The position numbers and the translations under genes are program-made. From Helicobacter colisuis (GTDB lineage Bacteria > Campylobacterota > Campylobacteria > Campylobacterales > Helicobacteraceae): 64,000 nt of DNA. The notes beneath the pieces are model-generated. The model was not told the origin of the DNA and searched no databases. It saw only the letters and a program-made list of their open reading frames with translations. The DNA lies in contig NZ_JAMOKX010000006.1 of the NCBI RefSeq assembly GCF_023646285.1, forward strand, positions 1 to 64,000, given 5' to 3'. This document shows, piece after piece, positions 7,217 through 17,064 of this stretch; the stretch's first letter is position 1, and each line of letters starts with the position of its first letter.

Positions 7217-8643
7217 TGCGCTTCCTTTGTTAAATAGAGATTCCCGCCAAATGCTTTAAAGAGAGTAACCAAAGCCTGTAAGTGCGTATTTTTAGAAGTA
7301 TTAAGATTTTTTTGAGAATTATTTAAAGAAGTCTTGTTAGTCAAATATTCTAGCTCATCAATCAAGCCTATAGAACGCCTATTAGCAGAAAACTCATAAT
7401 AGCTTTTTGCATTTTGGAGTCTTTGGGTGTTATTTTGAACTTGTAATTGAGAACTTTGGGTGTTAAAAATCGCATTTTCAACTTCGGCAAGTGCGGTATT
7501 GAGAGTTTTCTGCAAGGTTAGGTAAGATTCTTGAAGTATTGCATCTTGCAAAAAATAATTTTGCGTTAATTGTGTGCGGTTTAGAATCGGAGCTGTAAGC
7601 CCTGCTGCCAAGCTCCAAGCCAAATTCCCTGCTTCACCCTGTGAAGATCCTAAAACATCGCTCAAATTTGCGCTCAAAGATAAAATGGGAAATAAACTTG
7701 CCTTGGCATTTTCTTTATTATAAACTTGCGCATAAAGGCTTTGAATAGCAGCTTTAATATCAGGACGAAAGAGTAAAACATCCGCTGGAATCGTATTTAG
7801 AGCAAAAGCGCTGGGCAAAACAAAAACATAATCTCCAAGCAAATTAAAACCAAGATTCTTGACATCTAATAACACCAAAAGTGCATTTTTGGTTTCCTCT
7901 TGTTTGCTTTTGAGTTGCTCAAGGATATTTTGTTCATTTGTAAGCATATCTTGCGCATCAAATAGCTCTGTGGTGTCAAGCAAACCATTTTCAACTTTAA
8001 GACGTGTGAGTTCCAATATATCTTGATAATACAAAATATTTTCTTGCGTTAGCAGAATATTTAAAGACATTTCCCTTAGCGTAAAATAAAGATTTGCCAC
8101 ATCGCCTAACAAGATAATTTGTGCATTAGACAAATCCTCCAAACTCTTATAATACAATGATTCTTTGGCATTTTTAGTAGCACTCAAACGTCCAAATAAA
8201 TCCACTTCCCAAGAAAGTGTAGCTTGAATCTGTGTGTTTTGATTTGAAGTCTCTACCACTGCACCATTTTTCACAGAACTTCCTCGCGTATGGCTATCAT
8301 TCACTTTCAAATTTGCATTCACTTGTGGAAACATTTCGCCCCACGCACTCTTTAGCTGACTTCTAGCTTGTAGTATTCTTGTTTGCGCGATCTGTAAATC
8401 CATATTTTGCTTAATTGCAATTTCTATTAACCCCCATAAAACTTCATCTGCAAATAAAATTTGCATTTGTTCTTTGGGTGATAGAATCGTGCTACTTGGC
8501 ATAGCAAATGCAATTTGCTCGATAATTTTTTGATTAGCAAAATTTTGAGGAATCTTTTGCGTGAGTTCTCGATGATTTGGCACTTGGGTTGCACACCCAC
8601 AAAAAACAATAAAACTAAAAATGATAGTAACAATCCTAGACAA
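7213..8643 (-). CDS. TolC/NodT-like outer-membrane efflux lipoprotein
   Basis: This 476-residue protein is the outer-membrane duct of the tripartite pump. It begins with a short signal peptide and lipobox (VFCG before C17), suggesting an acylated cysteine, as in NodT/OprM-type factors. Family landmarks include GEMFPQVNANLKVNDS, SWEVDLFGRL near residue 145, and the repeat copy with ADVLLFRPDIKAA near 285. The long alternating helices fit the periplasmic barrel. It is the first gene of the minus-strand operon and is divergent from glnA. Confidence 0.9.
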   Translation of the reverse strand: MSRIVTIIFSFIVFCGCATQVPNHRELTQKIPQNFANQKIIEQIAFAMPSSTILSPKEQMQILFADEVLWGLIEIAIKQNMDLQIAQTRILQARSQLKSAWGEMFPQVNANLKVNDSHTRGSSVKNGAVVETSNQNTQIQATLSWEVDLFGRLSATKNAKESLYYKSLEDLSNAQIILLGDVANLYFTLREMSLNILLTQENILYYQDILELTRLKVENGLLDTTELFDAQDMLTNEQNILEQLKSKQEETKNALLVLLDVKNLGFNLLGDYVFVLPSAFALNTIPADVLLFRPDIKAAIQSLYAQVYNKENAKASLFPILSLSANLSDVLGSSQGEAGNLAWSLAAGLTAPILNRTQLTQNYFLQDAILQESYLTLQKTLNTALAEVENAIFNTQSSQLQVQNNTQRLQNAKSYYEFSANRRSIGLIDELEYLTNKTSLNNSQKNLNTSKNTHLQALVTLFKAFGGNLYLTKEAQ

Positions 8644-8727
8644 AAATTTTCCTTAGAAGTTTTAGCAAAATCTTATCAAATAAAAGTGAATAAAGTGTGA
8701 AATTTTACAAAATCTTTAACTTCAAAA

Positions 8728-8736
8728 TGCTAAGAT
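8728..8736 (+). promoter_or_regulatory. glnA extended -10 promoter
   Basis: TGC TAAGAT at 8728-8736 is an extended -10 element, 28 bases before the glnA ATG, with an A/T-rich upstream region and no recognisable -35 box. This is the usual form of the vegetative promoter in Campylobacterota. Confidence 0.5.
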
Positions 8737-8764
8737 TACACAAAAATTTTAAGAAGGGAATACT

Positions 8765-10201
8765 ATGCAACGACCACAAATCGACAAGCAAGCCATAGCG
8801 CAGTTCTTTAAAGAATGCAAAGAAAATGAAGTTGAATTTATTGATTTCCGTTTTACCGATATTAAGGGAATTTGGCACCATCTCTCATTTAGTGCAAGCA
8901 CAATTGATGAGAGTAGCTTTGAGGGTATTCCTTTTGATGGCAGTTCTATCCCAGCATGGCAACCTGTAGATAAATCCGATATGATTCTTATCCCTGATCC
9001 TGTGCGATATTTTATCGATCCATTTACCGCTGATACTACAATGGTAGTGTTTTGTGATGTATGGGACATTTACAAAAATCAACCCTATGAAAAATGCCCC
9101 AGAAGCATTGTAAAACGAGCGATGCAATACCTCAAAGAAACCGGAATTGGTGATGTGGCTTATTATGGACCAGAAAATGAGTTTTTTGTTTTTGATTCCA
9201 TTAAGATAAAAGATTCTGTCAATTGTCAATATTATGAAATTGACACAGAAGAGGGCGAGTGGAATCGAGATAAGGAATTCGAGGGTGTTAATATGGGACA
9301 TCGCCCTGGAACTAAAGGAGGATACTTCCCTGTAGCACCTGTAGATACTATGGTAGATATTCGCGCTGAAATGGTAAAAGTGCTCAATCAAGTGGGCTTA
9401 GAAACTTTTGTAGTGCATCACGAAGTTGCCCAAGGACAAGGTGAAATTGGAGTTAAATTTGGTGATATGCTTGAAGCTGCTGATAATGTCCAAAAGCTTA
9501 AATATGTTGTCAAAATGGTCGCTCACCTAAATGGCAAAACAGCAACCTTTATGCCAAAACCACTTTATAATGACAATGGTAGCGGAATGCACACACACAT
9601 TAGCATTTGGAAAGAAGGCAGAAATCTCTTTGCAGGGAATGCTTATGAAGGTTTGAGTGAAATGGCACTACATTTCTTAGGTGGAGTATTAAACCACGCA
9701 CGCGGATTAGCTGCTTTTACCAACGCAAGCACTAACTCTTATAAACGCTTAATACCTGGTTTTGAAGCACCATCAATTCTTACTTATTCTGCACAAAACC
9801 GCAGTGCGAGCATAAGAATCCCTTACAATAGTGGAGAAAAAGCAAAGCGAATGGAATTTAGATTCCCTGATAGCTCTAGCAATCCTTACCTTGCTTTTGC
9901 TTCCCTACTTATGGCAGGAATCGATGGAATCCAAAAGCAAAGTGATCCAGGAAAACCTATGGAAGTAAATCTTTTTGAACTCACACTTGATGAAATCCGC
10001 GAAAAAGGTATCAAACAACTTCCACACACTTTACGCCACGCTGTTGAAGAAATGTTGCTAGATAGAAATTATCTAAAAGAGGGCGGAGTCTTTAGTGAAG
10101 AGTTTATCCAAACCTATAAAAAATACAAATTTGAAACAGAAATTTGGCCATGGGAAGGACGACCGCACCCATTTGAATTTCTAACAACTTATAGTTGCTA
10201 A
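8765..10201 (+). CDS. glnA: Glutamine synthetase, type I
   Basis: This 478-residue cytoplasmic enzyme makes glutamine from glutamate, ammonia and ATP, and is the main ammonia-assimilation step in Helicobacter. Landmarks are DGSSIPAWQ near residue 60, the metal-binding [10 protein letters not shown] near 132, [10 protein letters not shown] near 271, and NRSASIRIP near 350. AAGAAGGG precedes the ATG. At the position of the adenylylation tyrosine of enteric enzymes (NLYDL) the sequence reads NLFEL, with Phe404. The protein therefore cannot be adenylylated there, as described for H. pylori GlnA. Confidence 0.97.
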   Translation: MQRPQIDKQAIAQFFKECKENEVEFIDFRFTDIKGIWHHLSFSASTIDESSFEGIPFDGSSIPAWQPVDKSDMILIPDPVRYFIDPFTADTTMVVFCDVWDIYKNQPYEKCPRSIVKRAMQYLKETGIGDVAYYGPENEFFVFDSIKIKDSVNCQYYEIDTEEGEWNRDKEFEGVNMGHRPGTKGGYFPVAPVDTMVDIRAEMVKVLNQVGLETFVVHHEVAQGQGEIGVKFGDMLEAADNVQKLKYVVKMVAHLNGKTATFMPKPLYNDNGSGMHTHISIWKEGRNLFAGNAYEGLSEMALHFLGGVLNHARGLAAFTNASTNSYKRLIPGFEAPSILTYSAQNRSASIRIPYNSGEKAKRMEFRFPDSSSNPYLAFASLLMAGIDGIQKQSDPGKPMEVNLFELTLDEIREKGIKQLPHTLRHAVEEMLLDRNYLKEGGVFSEEFIQTYKKYKFETEIWPWEGRPHPFEFLTTYSC

Positions 10202-10220
10202 GAAACTCCAATTTCTTAGC
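10197..10220 (+). terminator. Hairpin at the end of glnA
   Basis: A perfect 9-bp stem (GCTAAGAAA at 10197-10205 with TTTCTTAGC at 10212-10220) and a 6-base loop begins on the last codon of glnA and includes its stop. The T tract after it is weak (TTCT), so it may be a partial terminator or mRNA stabiliser ahead of the next gene. Confidence 0.5.
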
Positions 10221-10237
10221 TTCTAAAAAGTTATAGA

Positions 10238-11002
10238 ATGTGGTTTTTATTTTCTCCTAGTGAAAAAAAACACCTTCATCATACCACTGAAATCCCAAGC
10301 ATAGAGGGATTTTATAAAAATTTTTTAGCACAAAATCTCCAAGAAATTTTACAGCAATATACCCACTATCTTAAAACTAGTAACGAATCCTCACTGCAAA
10401 AGCTTTTTGGCACCAAACAAATTATCCTAGATGAACTTGCTCTAGCGCAGAATCTTTTTACATCACCACTTGTTGATTCTATCCTGCGCTATAATGGCGT
10501 TGCCTACAATGCCTTAGATTTCAAAACTTTGAATAAAAAATCCCAAAATTATCTCAATGAGAAAGTTTTAATTTTTTCTAATCTTTTTGGGATTTTAAGG
10601 GCTAATGATAAGATTCCGTACTATGATTTAAAACAGGGTGAAGGATTTTTGGGATTTGAAACTAAAAAATTCTATCACGATAATCAAGAAATCTTTTTAC
10701 ATTTTCTCAAAAAAGACAAAGAAGTGCTAGATTTACGCGCCGGATTTTATCAAAAATGCTTAGAATTGCCCAAAGATTTCTTAATTTATGAGCCACTTTT
10801 TATTAAAAATGGTAAAGTAATTAGCCACTATGCTAAACATTATCGCGGAATCTTGCTAAGAGAGTGTGCTAAAAACACCCTTGCTTCTCTTGAAGATTTG
10901 GAAAATATGGAGATTCAAGGACTAAAATTGCTAGAGATTCAAACAAAACCTTACAAAAAAAGTCAAAAAATCTTTTTAACCTATGAAGTAAAAAATGCTT
11001 GA
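10238..11002 (+). CDS. yaaA: YaaA-family protein (DUF328)
   Basis: This 254-residue soluble protein fits the YaaA family, which in E. coli lowers free iron and oxidative damage under peroxide stress. Matching features are the start MWFLFSPSEKK, the stretch RYNGVAYNALDF (about residues 85-96), SNLFGILRANDKIPYYDLK (about 110-128), and a C-terminal region ending in FLTYEVKNA. It follows glnA by 36 bases with a hairpin in between. Sequence identity to enteric YaaA is modest, so the family call is good but the peroxide role is inferred. Confidence 0.7.
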   Translation: MWFLFSPSEKKHLHHTTEIPSIEGFYKNFLAQNLQEILQQYTHYLKTSNESSLQKLFGTKQIILDELALAQNLFTSPLVDSILRYNGVAYNALDFKTLNKKSQNYLNEKVLIFSNLFGILRANDKIPYYDLKQGEGFLGFETKKFYHDNQEIFLHFLKKDKEVLDLRAGFYQKCLELPKDFLIYEPLFIKNGKVISHYAKHYRGILLRECAKNTLASLEDLENMEIQGLKLLEIQTKPYKKSQKIFLTYEVKNA

Positions 11003-11054
11003 TTTTATGTATAATTCTAGAATTAACAAATTATCAATCAACTAAGGAATATAA

Positions 11055-11798
11055 ATGGAATTTCGTGGAAAAAATGTTTTAATTACAGGTGCAAGTAAAG
11101 GCATTGGCGCAGAAATTGCAAAGCTTTTAGCACAAATGGGCTTAAAGGTATGGATTAATTATCGCTCCAAACCTGAACTTGCTGATTTGCTTAAAAGCCA
11201 AATTGAATCAAGTGGTGGCAAGGCTGCTGTGATTGGATTTGATGCAACCAAAGAGGAAGAATTTATCGCAGGCATTGAAGCTATTTTAAGCAGTGATGGT
11301 GAATTAAGCTACCTTGTGAATAATGCTGGTATCACCAATGATAAGCTCTCTATGCGAATGAAAACAGAAGAATTTAATGGAGTTTTAGAAGCCAATCTTA
11401 CTTCAAGCTTCATTGGTTGCAGGGAAGCCCTAAAGATTATGCGAAAGCAGGGCTATGGAAGTGTGGTCAATATCTCTTCAATCATCGGAGAAATCGGTAA
11501 CATCGGGCAATGCAACTACGCTGCAAGCAAAGGTGGAATGATTGCAATGACAAAATCTTTTGCCAAAGAAGGTGGAAGCAAGGCTATTCGCTTTAACTGC
11601 ATTACTCCAGGATTTATCCAAAGTGATATGACAGAGGGATTAAAAGAAGAAATCAAACAAACTTATGCTGCTAATATTCCACTTGGCAGATTTGGAAGCG
11701 GAAAAGAAGTTGCTGGTGCTGTTGCTTTCTTGCTTTCTGAATATTCTAGCTATGTTACAGGCGAAGTTTTAAAGGTAAATGGCGGATTATATATGTAA
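11055..11798 (+). CDS. fabG: 3-oxoacyl-ACP reductase
   Basis: This 247-residue short-chain dehydrogenase reduces 3-oxoacyl-ACP with NADPH in fatty-acid elongation. It has the Rossmann motif TGASKGIG (residues 10-17), NNAG (near 92), the catalytic serine in NISSII, and the YAASKGG active site (near 155). A TATAAT box at 11010-11015 lies about 40 bases upstream and AAGGA precedes the ATG. It heads a cluster with acpP, fabF and accA, which supports the fatty-acid role over other short-chain dehydrogenases. Confidence 0.95.
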   Translation: MEFRGKNVLITGASKGIGAEIAKLLAQMGLKVWINYRSKPELADLLKSQIESSGGKAAVIGFDATKEEEFIAGIEAILSSDGELSYLVNNAGITNDKLSMRMKTEEFNGVLEANLTSSFIGCREALKIMRKQGYGSVVNISSIIGEIGNIGQCNYAASKGGMIAMTKSFAKEGGSKAIRFNCITPGFIQSDMTEGLKEEIKQTYAANIPLGRFGSGKEVAGAVAFLLSEYSSYVTGEVLKVNGGLYM

Positions 11799-11826
11799 AA
11801 ATTGCTTTTTTTAAGAAAAACTTAGC

Positions 11827-11832
11827 TAGAAT
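11827..11832 (+). promoter_or_regulatory. acpP -10 box
   Basis: TAGAAT at 11827-11832, about 31 bases before the acpP ATG, follows a T/A-stretched region and fits a Campylobacterota vegetative -10 element. A separate promoter for acpP would fit the high demand for acyl carrier protein. Confidence 0.45.
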
Positions 11833-11863
11833 AGCGATTTATGATTTTTTTAAGGAGAATACG

Positions 11864-12097
11864 ATGGCATTATTCGATGAAGTAAAGGCAGTTGTAGTAG
11901 AGCAACTTAATGTAAATGAGGGAGAAGTAAAGCCAGAATCAAAATTCGTAGATGATTTAGGTGCTGATTCTTTGGATGTTGTTGAGCTTGTTATGGCATT
12001 AGAAGAAAAATTTGATATTAATGTGCCTGATGAAGATGCAGAAAAAATCTCAACTGTGGGTGATATTGTCGCTTATATCGAAAAAGCAAAAGCATAA
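11864..12097 (+). CDS. acpP: Acyl carrier protein
   Basis: This 77-residue acidic protein carries the growing fatty acid on a phosphopantetheine arm attached to the serine of [10 protein letters not shown] (near residue 37). The length and fold pattern are standard. AAGGAGAATACG lies upstream of the ATG. A hairpin at 12104-12121 separates it from fabF, which could let acpP be expressed more strongly than the genes after it. Confidence 0.97.
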   Translation: MALFDEVKAVVVEQLNVNEGEVKPESKFVDDLGADSLDVVELVMALEEKFDINVPDEDAEKISTVGDIVAYIEKAKA

Positions 12098-12103
12098 TCT
12101 AAA

Positions 12104-12121
12104 GTATGCCTTTTGGCATAC
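12104..12121 (+). terminator. Hairpin between acpP and fabF
   Basis: GTATGCC (12104-12110), loop TTTT, and GGCATAC (12115-12121) form a perfect 7-bp stem 6 bases after the acpP stop, followed by AAAATTTTATTG. It may be a leaky terminator or processing/stability site between acpP and fabF. Confidence 0.5.
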
Positions 12122-12146
12122 AAAATTTTATTGTTAAGGATCAAAA

Positions 12147-13376
12147 ATGCGAAGAGTAGTGGTTACAGGTATAGGAATGATTAATTCTTTGGGTTTAAAC
12201 AGAGAGGATTCTTTTAGAGCTATTGTTGAAGGAAAATGTGGAATTAAAACAATCTCCTCTTTTGATGTATCTGAATTTCCTGTAAAGATTGCTGCAGAAA
12301 TCACAGATTTTGATCCAAATAGCGTAATGGATGCAAAAGAAGTCAAAAAGGCTGATAGATTTATCCAACTCGGAATCAAAGCTTCTAAAGAAGCAATGGA
12401 AGATAGTGGCTTAGTTGATTCCCAAAACAATCTATTAGTAGATGGAGAGAGATTTGGAATTAGTTCTGCATCTGGAATTGGGGGATTGGGTAATATTGAA
12501 AAAAACTCTGTAATTAATTTTGAACGCGGACCTAAAAGAATCTCCCCTTTCTTTATTCCCTCAGCCCTTGTAAATATGCTAAGCGGTTTTATTTCAATTG
12601 ACTTTTCTCTCAAAGGTCCAAACTTAGCAAGTGTAACGGCTTGTGCTGCTGGAACGCACGGAATCATAGAGGCAGGAAAGACTATTATGCTCAATGAAGC
12701 TGATAGAATGCTTGTAGTTGCCGCTGAATCTGCTATTTGCGGAGTTGGAATTGGAGGGTTTGCAGCAATGAAAGCTCTATGTGATAGAAATGATGAGCCT
12801 CAATTGGCTTCACGCCCTTTTGATGCAGAAAGAAGTGGTTTTGTAATGGGAGAGGGAGCGGCTGCGCTTGTGCTAGAAGACTACGAAAGCGCCAAAGCTA
12901 GAGGGGCAAAAATCTATGCCGAATTAGTTGGCTTTGGTGAAAGTGGAGATGCAAATCACATCACTACACCCGCTCCTGAAGGAGAGGGAGCCTATCGCGC
13001 TATGAAAGCAGCACTCAAAATGGCAAATACAGAAATTGGTTATATCAACGCTCATGGGACTAGCACCAAATACAATGATTATTATGAAACCCTAGCACTC
13101 AAAAAAGTCTTTAATGGCTCTGTTCCACCTGTTAGCTCTACAAAAGGACAAATTGGGCATTGCTTGGGTGCAGCTGGCGGATTAGAAGCAGTCATTTCAA
13201 TTATGGCAATGCAAAAGGGTATCTTACCACCAACGATTAACCAAACCACAAAAGATCCTGATTGCGACCTAGATTATATACCAAACACAGCAAGAGAAGT
13301 AAAAATAGATGTCATTATGAGCAATTCCTTTGGTTTTGGCGGAACTAATGGTGTTGTTATTTTTAAGAGAGTGTAA
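12147..13376 (+). CDS. fabF: 3-oxoacyl-ACP synthase II
   Basis: This 409-residue condensing enzyme joins malonyl-ACP to the growing acyl chain. The catalytic triad is visible as the cysteine in SVTACAAGTHG (near 163), the histidine in NAHGTSTKYND (near 300) and the histidine in GQIGHCLGAAGG (near 335). The C-terminal NSFGFGGTNG is also typical. AAGGATC is upstream of the ATG. It lies directly downstream of acpP and 6 bases before accA. Confidence 0.96.
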   Translation: MRRVVVTGIGMINSLGLNREDSFRAIVEGKCGIKTISSFDVSEFPVKIAAEITDFDPNSVMDAKEVKKADRFIQLGIKASKEAMEDSGLVDSQNNLLVDGERFGISSASGIGGLGNIEKNSVINFERGPKRISPFFIPSALVNMLSGFISIDFSLKGPNLASVTACAAGTHGIIEAGKTIMLNEADRMLVVAAESAICGVGIGGFAAMKALCDRNDEPQLASRPFDAERSGFVMGEGAAALVLEDYESAKARGAKIYAELVGFGESGDANHITTPAPEGEGAYRAMKAALKMANTEIGYINAHGTSTKYNDYYETLALKKVFNGSVPPVSSTKGQIGHCLGAAGGLEAVISIMAMQKGILPPTINQTTKDPDCDLDYIPNTAREVKIDVIMSNSFGFGGTNGVVIFKRV

Positions 13377-13382
13377 AAGCAA

Positions 13383-14309
13383 GTGGCTACCTATTTAGAC
13401 TTTGAAGTAAAAATCAAAACTTTACAAGAAAACATTGCAACTGCTCAACTGAAAAATGATATGCACGCCATAGAGATTCTCAAAAAAGATTTGGAAAAAG
13501 AAGTCGATAAAGTCTATTCTCATCTTTCAGATTACCAAAAACTCCAACTTGCAAGGCATCCTGATAGACCCTATGCGATGGATTATATCCATTTGATTCT
13601 GAAAGATTACATGGAGATTCATGGTGATAGACATTTTAGCGATGATAATGCCATTGTTTGTTTTCTGGGAAAAATCGAAGAACAAAAAGTTATGATCATT
13701 GGCGAAGAAAAGGGGAGAGGAACTAAAAATAAAATCCAAAGAAACTTTGGAATGCCAAATCCAGAAGGATACAGAAAGGCATTGCGTGCAGCAAAAATGG
13801 CAGAAAAATTCCAAATTCCTCTTTTAATGTTTATTGACACTCCTGGAGCCTACCCTGGAATCGGTGCAGAAGAGAGAGGGCAAAGCGAGGCAATTGCAAA
13901 AAACTTACAAGAATTTAGCCAACTCAAAACCCCAACCATCGCCATTGTTATTGGTGAGGGAGGGAGTGGTGGCGCTTTAGCCATAGGAGTAGCCGATAGG
14001 TTGGCAATGATGGAATACTCTGTCTTTAGCGTAATCTCTCCAGAGGGCTGTGCGGCAATTTTATGGAATGATCCAAGCAAAATAGAAAATGCCACACAAG
14101 CGCTTAAAATCACCCCCGAAGATTTAAAAAGTGCAGGGCTTATTGATTCTGTTATTAAAGAGCCCCTAATTGGCGCACACAGAGACAAAGAAGGTGCTGC
14201 TAATGCCATAAAAGAATATTTTTTAAATACTCTTAAAGAAATCAAAAATGACACAGACTATATTCAAACTCGCTATCAAAAATTAATGTCTTATGGGAGC
14301 TTCCAATAA
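13383..14309 (+). CDS. accA: Acetyl-CoA carboxylase, carboxyltransferase subunit alpha
   Basis: This 308-residue subunit pairs with AccD (at 29099-29956) to transfer CO2 from biotin to acetyl-CoA and make malonyl-CoA. The N-terminal coiled region (residues 5-45) and the crotonase-fold motifs [35 protein letters not shown] and [12 protein letters not shown] are clear. Translation starts at GTG (13383), 6 bases after the fabF stop. The stop TAA (14307-14309) overlaps the inferred ATA start of the following flavoprotein. Confidence 0.95.
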   Translation: MATYLDFEVKIKTLQENIATAQLKNDMHAIEILKKDLEKEVDKVYSHLSDYQKLQLARHPDRPYAMDYIHLILKDYMEIHGDRHFSDDNAIVCFLGKIEEQKVMIIGEEKGRGTKNKIQRNFGMPNPEGYRKALRAAKMAEKFQIPLLMFIDTPGAYPGIGAEERGQSEAIAKNLQEFSQLKTPTIAIVIGEGGSGGALAIGVADRLAMMEYSVFSVISPEGCAAILWNDPSKIENATQALKITPEDLKSAGLIDSVIKEPLIGAHRDKEGAANAIKEYFLNTLKEIKNDTDYIQTRYQKLMSYGSFQ

Positions 14310-15511
14310 CCCCAAAAATCGCTATCATTGGGGCAGGCGCAAGTGGAATCTTTAGTGCAATTCAACTTGCCCCGCTTAAAATCCCCATTTATCTTTTTGA
14401 TAAAAATAAAATAATTGGCAAAAAACTCCTAGCAACAGGAAATGGTCACTGCAACATTCACAATCAATCTTTAAGTCCATCTTGCTACCAAAGCTCCAGC
14501 TTCTCTCCAAAAGAAATCCATACTATTCTTAAAAACTTTGACTTTAATGCCTTTAAGCGCTTTTGCGAGAAAATAGGCTTATTTCTAGAAATCAAAGAAA
14601 ATGGTAAAGCTTATCCCATTTCAAGTAGTGCTAAATCGGTTTTAGAAATTTTTATGCCCCTCTTAGAATCTGTTACTCTAAAACTAGAAGAAGAGATTCT
14701 AAGTATCAGTCAGACTGCTGATGCTTACTGCCTTCAAAGCCCTAAAGACACTTATACTTTTACACATGTGATTCTAGCTTGTGGCAGTGAGGCTATGCCT
14801 AAACTTGGTGGGAGCGATAAAGGTTTGAAGTTAGTTAAATCCCTTAATTTAGAGATTCTACCAACCTATCCCTCCTTAGTCCCGCTCAAAATTAATTCAC
14901 CCAAACTCCAAAACCTAAGCGGAATAAAACTAAAAGCTAATATTACTTTAATGGAAGCCAACAGGAGTATTTATCAAACCTATGATGATTTACTCTTTAC
15001 TAACTATGGTATTTCTGGCTTTGGGGTTTTAGATACTTCATCTTATCTCTACCAAGCTAAGAATCCAAAAATCTTACTTGATTTACTTCCTACATTTTCC
15101 GCAAAATCATTAGAAAACATTTTTTTAAATCTCATTAAATCTTATCCCAATAAAAACGCAACTGAAATACTAAGCGGTTTGCTCCACCCTAAACTTGCCT
15201 TGCATTTAGTTAAAAATCTCAAACTTCAACTCACTAACACCAAAACTATCAAACAAACGCTCTATGCACTAAAAAATTTAACCTTAGATTCTCCTAGCTT
15301 ATATGGATTTGATAGTGCTGAAGTTAGTGGCGGTGGGGTTAGTGCTAGAGAAATTAATACGACAAGCTTTGAATGCCAAAAATTTAAGAATCTTTATATC
15401 ATCGGAGAAATGCTAGATATTGTAGGAAATAGAGGTGGCTATAATCTTGCTTTTGCTTGGGCAAGTGCTTGGAATTGCGCCAAGGCAATCCAAAGCACCC
15501 TTAAAACTTAA
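14306..15511 (+). CDS. HI0933/YhiN-family flavoprotein with an apparent AUA start
   Basis: This is an FAD-binding protein of about 401 residues, a family of unknown physiological role. The dinucleotide motif [17 protein letters not shown] begins at codon 5, followed by [35 protein letters not shown] in the middle, and a C-terminal [13 protein letters not shown]. The reading frame runs from an in-frame stop at 14249-14251, and no ATG, GTG or TTG occurs before the FAD motif; the first ATG (14654) would remove over 100 residues including that motif. ATA at 14306 sits 6 bases after GGGAG (14295-14299) and overlaps the accA stop as ATAA. So the start is probably AUA, or ATG was lost by mutation or sequencing error. 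Confidence 0.75.
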   Translation: MTPKIAIIGAGASGIFSAIQLAPLKIPIYLFDKNKIIGKKLLATGNGHCNIHNQSLSPSCYQSSSFSPKEIHTILKNFDFNAFKRFCEKIGLFLEIKENGKAYPISSSAKSVLEIFMPLLESVTLKLEEEILSISQTADAYCLQSPKDTYTFTHVILACGSEAMPKLGGSDKGLKLVKSLNLEILPTYPSLVPLKINSPKLQNLSGIKLKANITLMEANRSIYQTYDDLLFTNYGISGFGVLDTSSYLYQAKNPKILLDLLPTFSAKSLENIFLNLIKSYPNKNATEILSGLLHPKLALHLVKNLKLQLTNTKTIKQTLYALKNLTLDSPSLYGFDSAEVSGGGVSAREINTTSFECQKFKNLYIIGEMLDIVGNRGGYNLAFAWASAWNCAKAIQSTLKT

Positions 15512-15526
15512 GCTAAACGCGGGGAA

Positions 15527-16489
15527 TTAGAATACCCCTAAATGCAATTGCCCTGCATATAAAATATACATTCTCAAAGCAAAAACACCAATCATAATTG
15601 AAAAAGCATTAAGCAAAATAAAATTCACTTTATAAGCGTGATTTTTGAGCGCCGTTAGGGCAATCACACTAGGAATCACAACACTAAATCCAATCACTCC
15701 AACCCAAAATACCCACGCCCAAGTCCCTAGGCTTAATGCAGTAACTGCTGCTATTGCTTTTTCTCCGCCTTGGAAATACAATCCCACAAAAAGCGCAAAA
15801 ATCAATAAAGATTCAATAGGAATTACACGCAAATCCATTGTGAGCAAATATTTTGTTGTGCTTTGTGAAACTTCTTTTTCAAAAAACAATAATCCCACGC
15901 AAATACAAGCAGCAATCCCACTTGACAAACCACTTGCAAGAAACAAAATTGGCAAAATTGGGCTATTATAAAGTGGAAATGTCTGCACTGCAGAAAGCAA
16001 GAATCCAGTATAAACACCCACTCCACCAGCTAGAGCAAACACCAAGCGCCCAAACCAAAGCGAATGCGATTCAAGCCAATCTAAGATTCCACTAAACGCC
16101 CTTATTAATCCACCTACAAAACTTCTCTCCAAAGTTCCTCTATATCGCATAATAGCATAAATGGCAGAAAGTGGAGTGTAAAATAAAAGCAATAAAACAC
16201 CCAAAGACATAACTGAGCTTAAATTATAAGTTATCAGTAATTGATAAAAATTTAAAGGCTTAGTTAAATCAAAAATTAAAAGCCCTAAGCCCAAAATAAT
16301 ACTCAAAGGAGCAATAAGAACTCCTGCTCTCTCAAATGCATCCCAAGGAGCCTTTTTTTGTGGATTCATCCACTCAACACTTAAAGCTGTGATCATTGCT
16401 CCACTTGATAACCCAGCCAAAAACAAATAAACTGCAATCAACCAATGCCATACAATAGCCGGATTTTCCGGTCCCCAAATCTCATTCAT
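15527..16489 (-). CDS. psrC: Polysulfide/thiosulfate reductase membrane subunit (NrfD family)
   Basis: This 320-residue protein has about eight membrane helices and starts with NEIWGPENPAIVWHWLIAVYLFLAGLSSG, typical of NrfD/PsrC quinol-oxidising anchors. It would take electrons from menaquinol and pass them to the Fe-S subunit encoded just upstream, which it overlaps by ATGA. It is the last gene of a three-gene operon. The order catalytic-FeS-anchor matches Wolinella psrABC; the choice between polysulfide, thiosulfate or tetrathionate as substrate is open. Confidence 0.88.
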   Translation of the reverse strand: MNEIWGPENPAIVWHWLIAVYLFLAGLSSGAMITALSVEWMNPQKKAPWDAFERAGVLIAPLSIILGLGLLIFDLTKPLNFYQLLITYNLSSVMSLGVLLLLFYTPLSAIYAIMRYRGTLERSFVGGLIRAFSGILDWLESHSLWFGRLVFALAGGVGVYTGFLLSAVQTFPLYNSPILPILFLASGLSSGIAACICVGLLFFEKEVSQSTTKYLLTMDLRVIPIESLLIFALFVGLYFQGGEKAIAAVTALSLGTWAWVFWVGVIGFSVVIPSVIALTALKNHAYKVNFILLNAFSIMIGVFALRMYILYAGQLHLGVF

Positions 16490-17055
16490 AGCTCAATACC
16501 TCCTTTGTTATTAGGAATCACAAATAATTTTGGCTTTGTCCCCAAATGCGGTTTGCTTGTAACAAAAGGCTTAGTGGATAAAATATTAAAAATTGGACTA
16601 CTTGGATCATCTAAATCTCCAAAAATCAACGCATCAGTCGGACAAACTGCCACACAAGCAGGCTCTCCATATTGCTTTAAATGCGTATGTTTGCAAAAAT
16701 TACATTTATCAGGCACATTGGTTTTAGGATTAACATAACGCGCATTATATGGACAGGCTACTACACAATACAAGCAGCCCACGCATTTATTAGCATCAAT
16801 ATCCACAATCCCATCTTCATCCATAAATGAAGCATGTGTTGGACATACCGTAACACAAGGCGTATGCTCACACATTTCACAAGAATGTCGCACATAATTA
16901 AAAGAAAGGTTTGGGAAAACCCCATGAGGTCCATCCATCTTTACTTTAAGCCTAAAAAACCCATCAGGAACTGCATTTTCACTCCTACATGCAATGGTGC
17001 AACCCTGACAACCAATGCACTTAACTGAATCGTGAATCATTGCATATTTAGCCAT
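16486..17055 (-). CDS. psrB: Four-cluster ferredoxin-like subunit of a molybdoreductase
   Basis: This 189-residue protein carries four cysteine groups for [4Fe-4S] clusters: CIGCQGCTIAC, CEMCEHTPCVTVCP, CVGCLYCVVACPY and CNFCKHTHLKQYGEPACVAVC. This is the NrfC/PsrB/DmsB pattern, passing electrons between the membrane anchor and the molybdenum subunit on the outer face of the inner membrane. It has no signal peptide and probably travels with the TAT-exported PsrA. GGGG precedes the start and 9 bases separate it from psrA. Confidence 0.93.
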   Translation of the reverse strand: MAKYAMIHDSVKCIGCQGCTIACRSENAVPDGFFRLKVKMDGPHGVFPNLSFNYVRHSCEMCEHTPCVTVCPTHASFMDEDGIVDIDANKCVGCLYCVVACPYNARYVNPKTNVPDKCNFCKHTHLKQYGEPACVAVCPTDALIFGDLDDPSSPIFNILSTKPFVTSKPHLGTKPKLFVIPNNKGGIEL

Positions 17056-17064
17056 TTTTACCCC

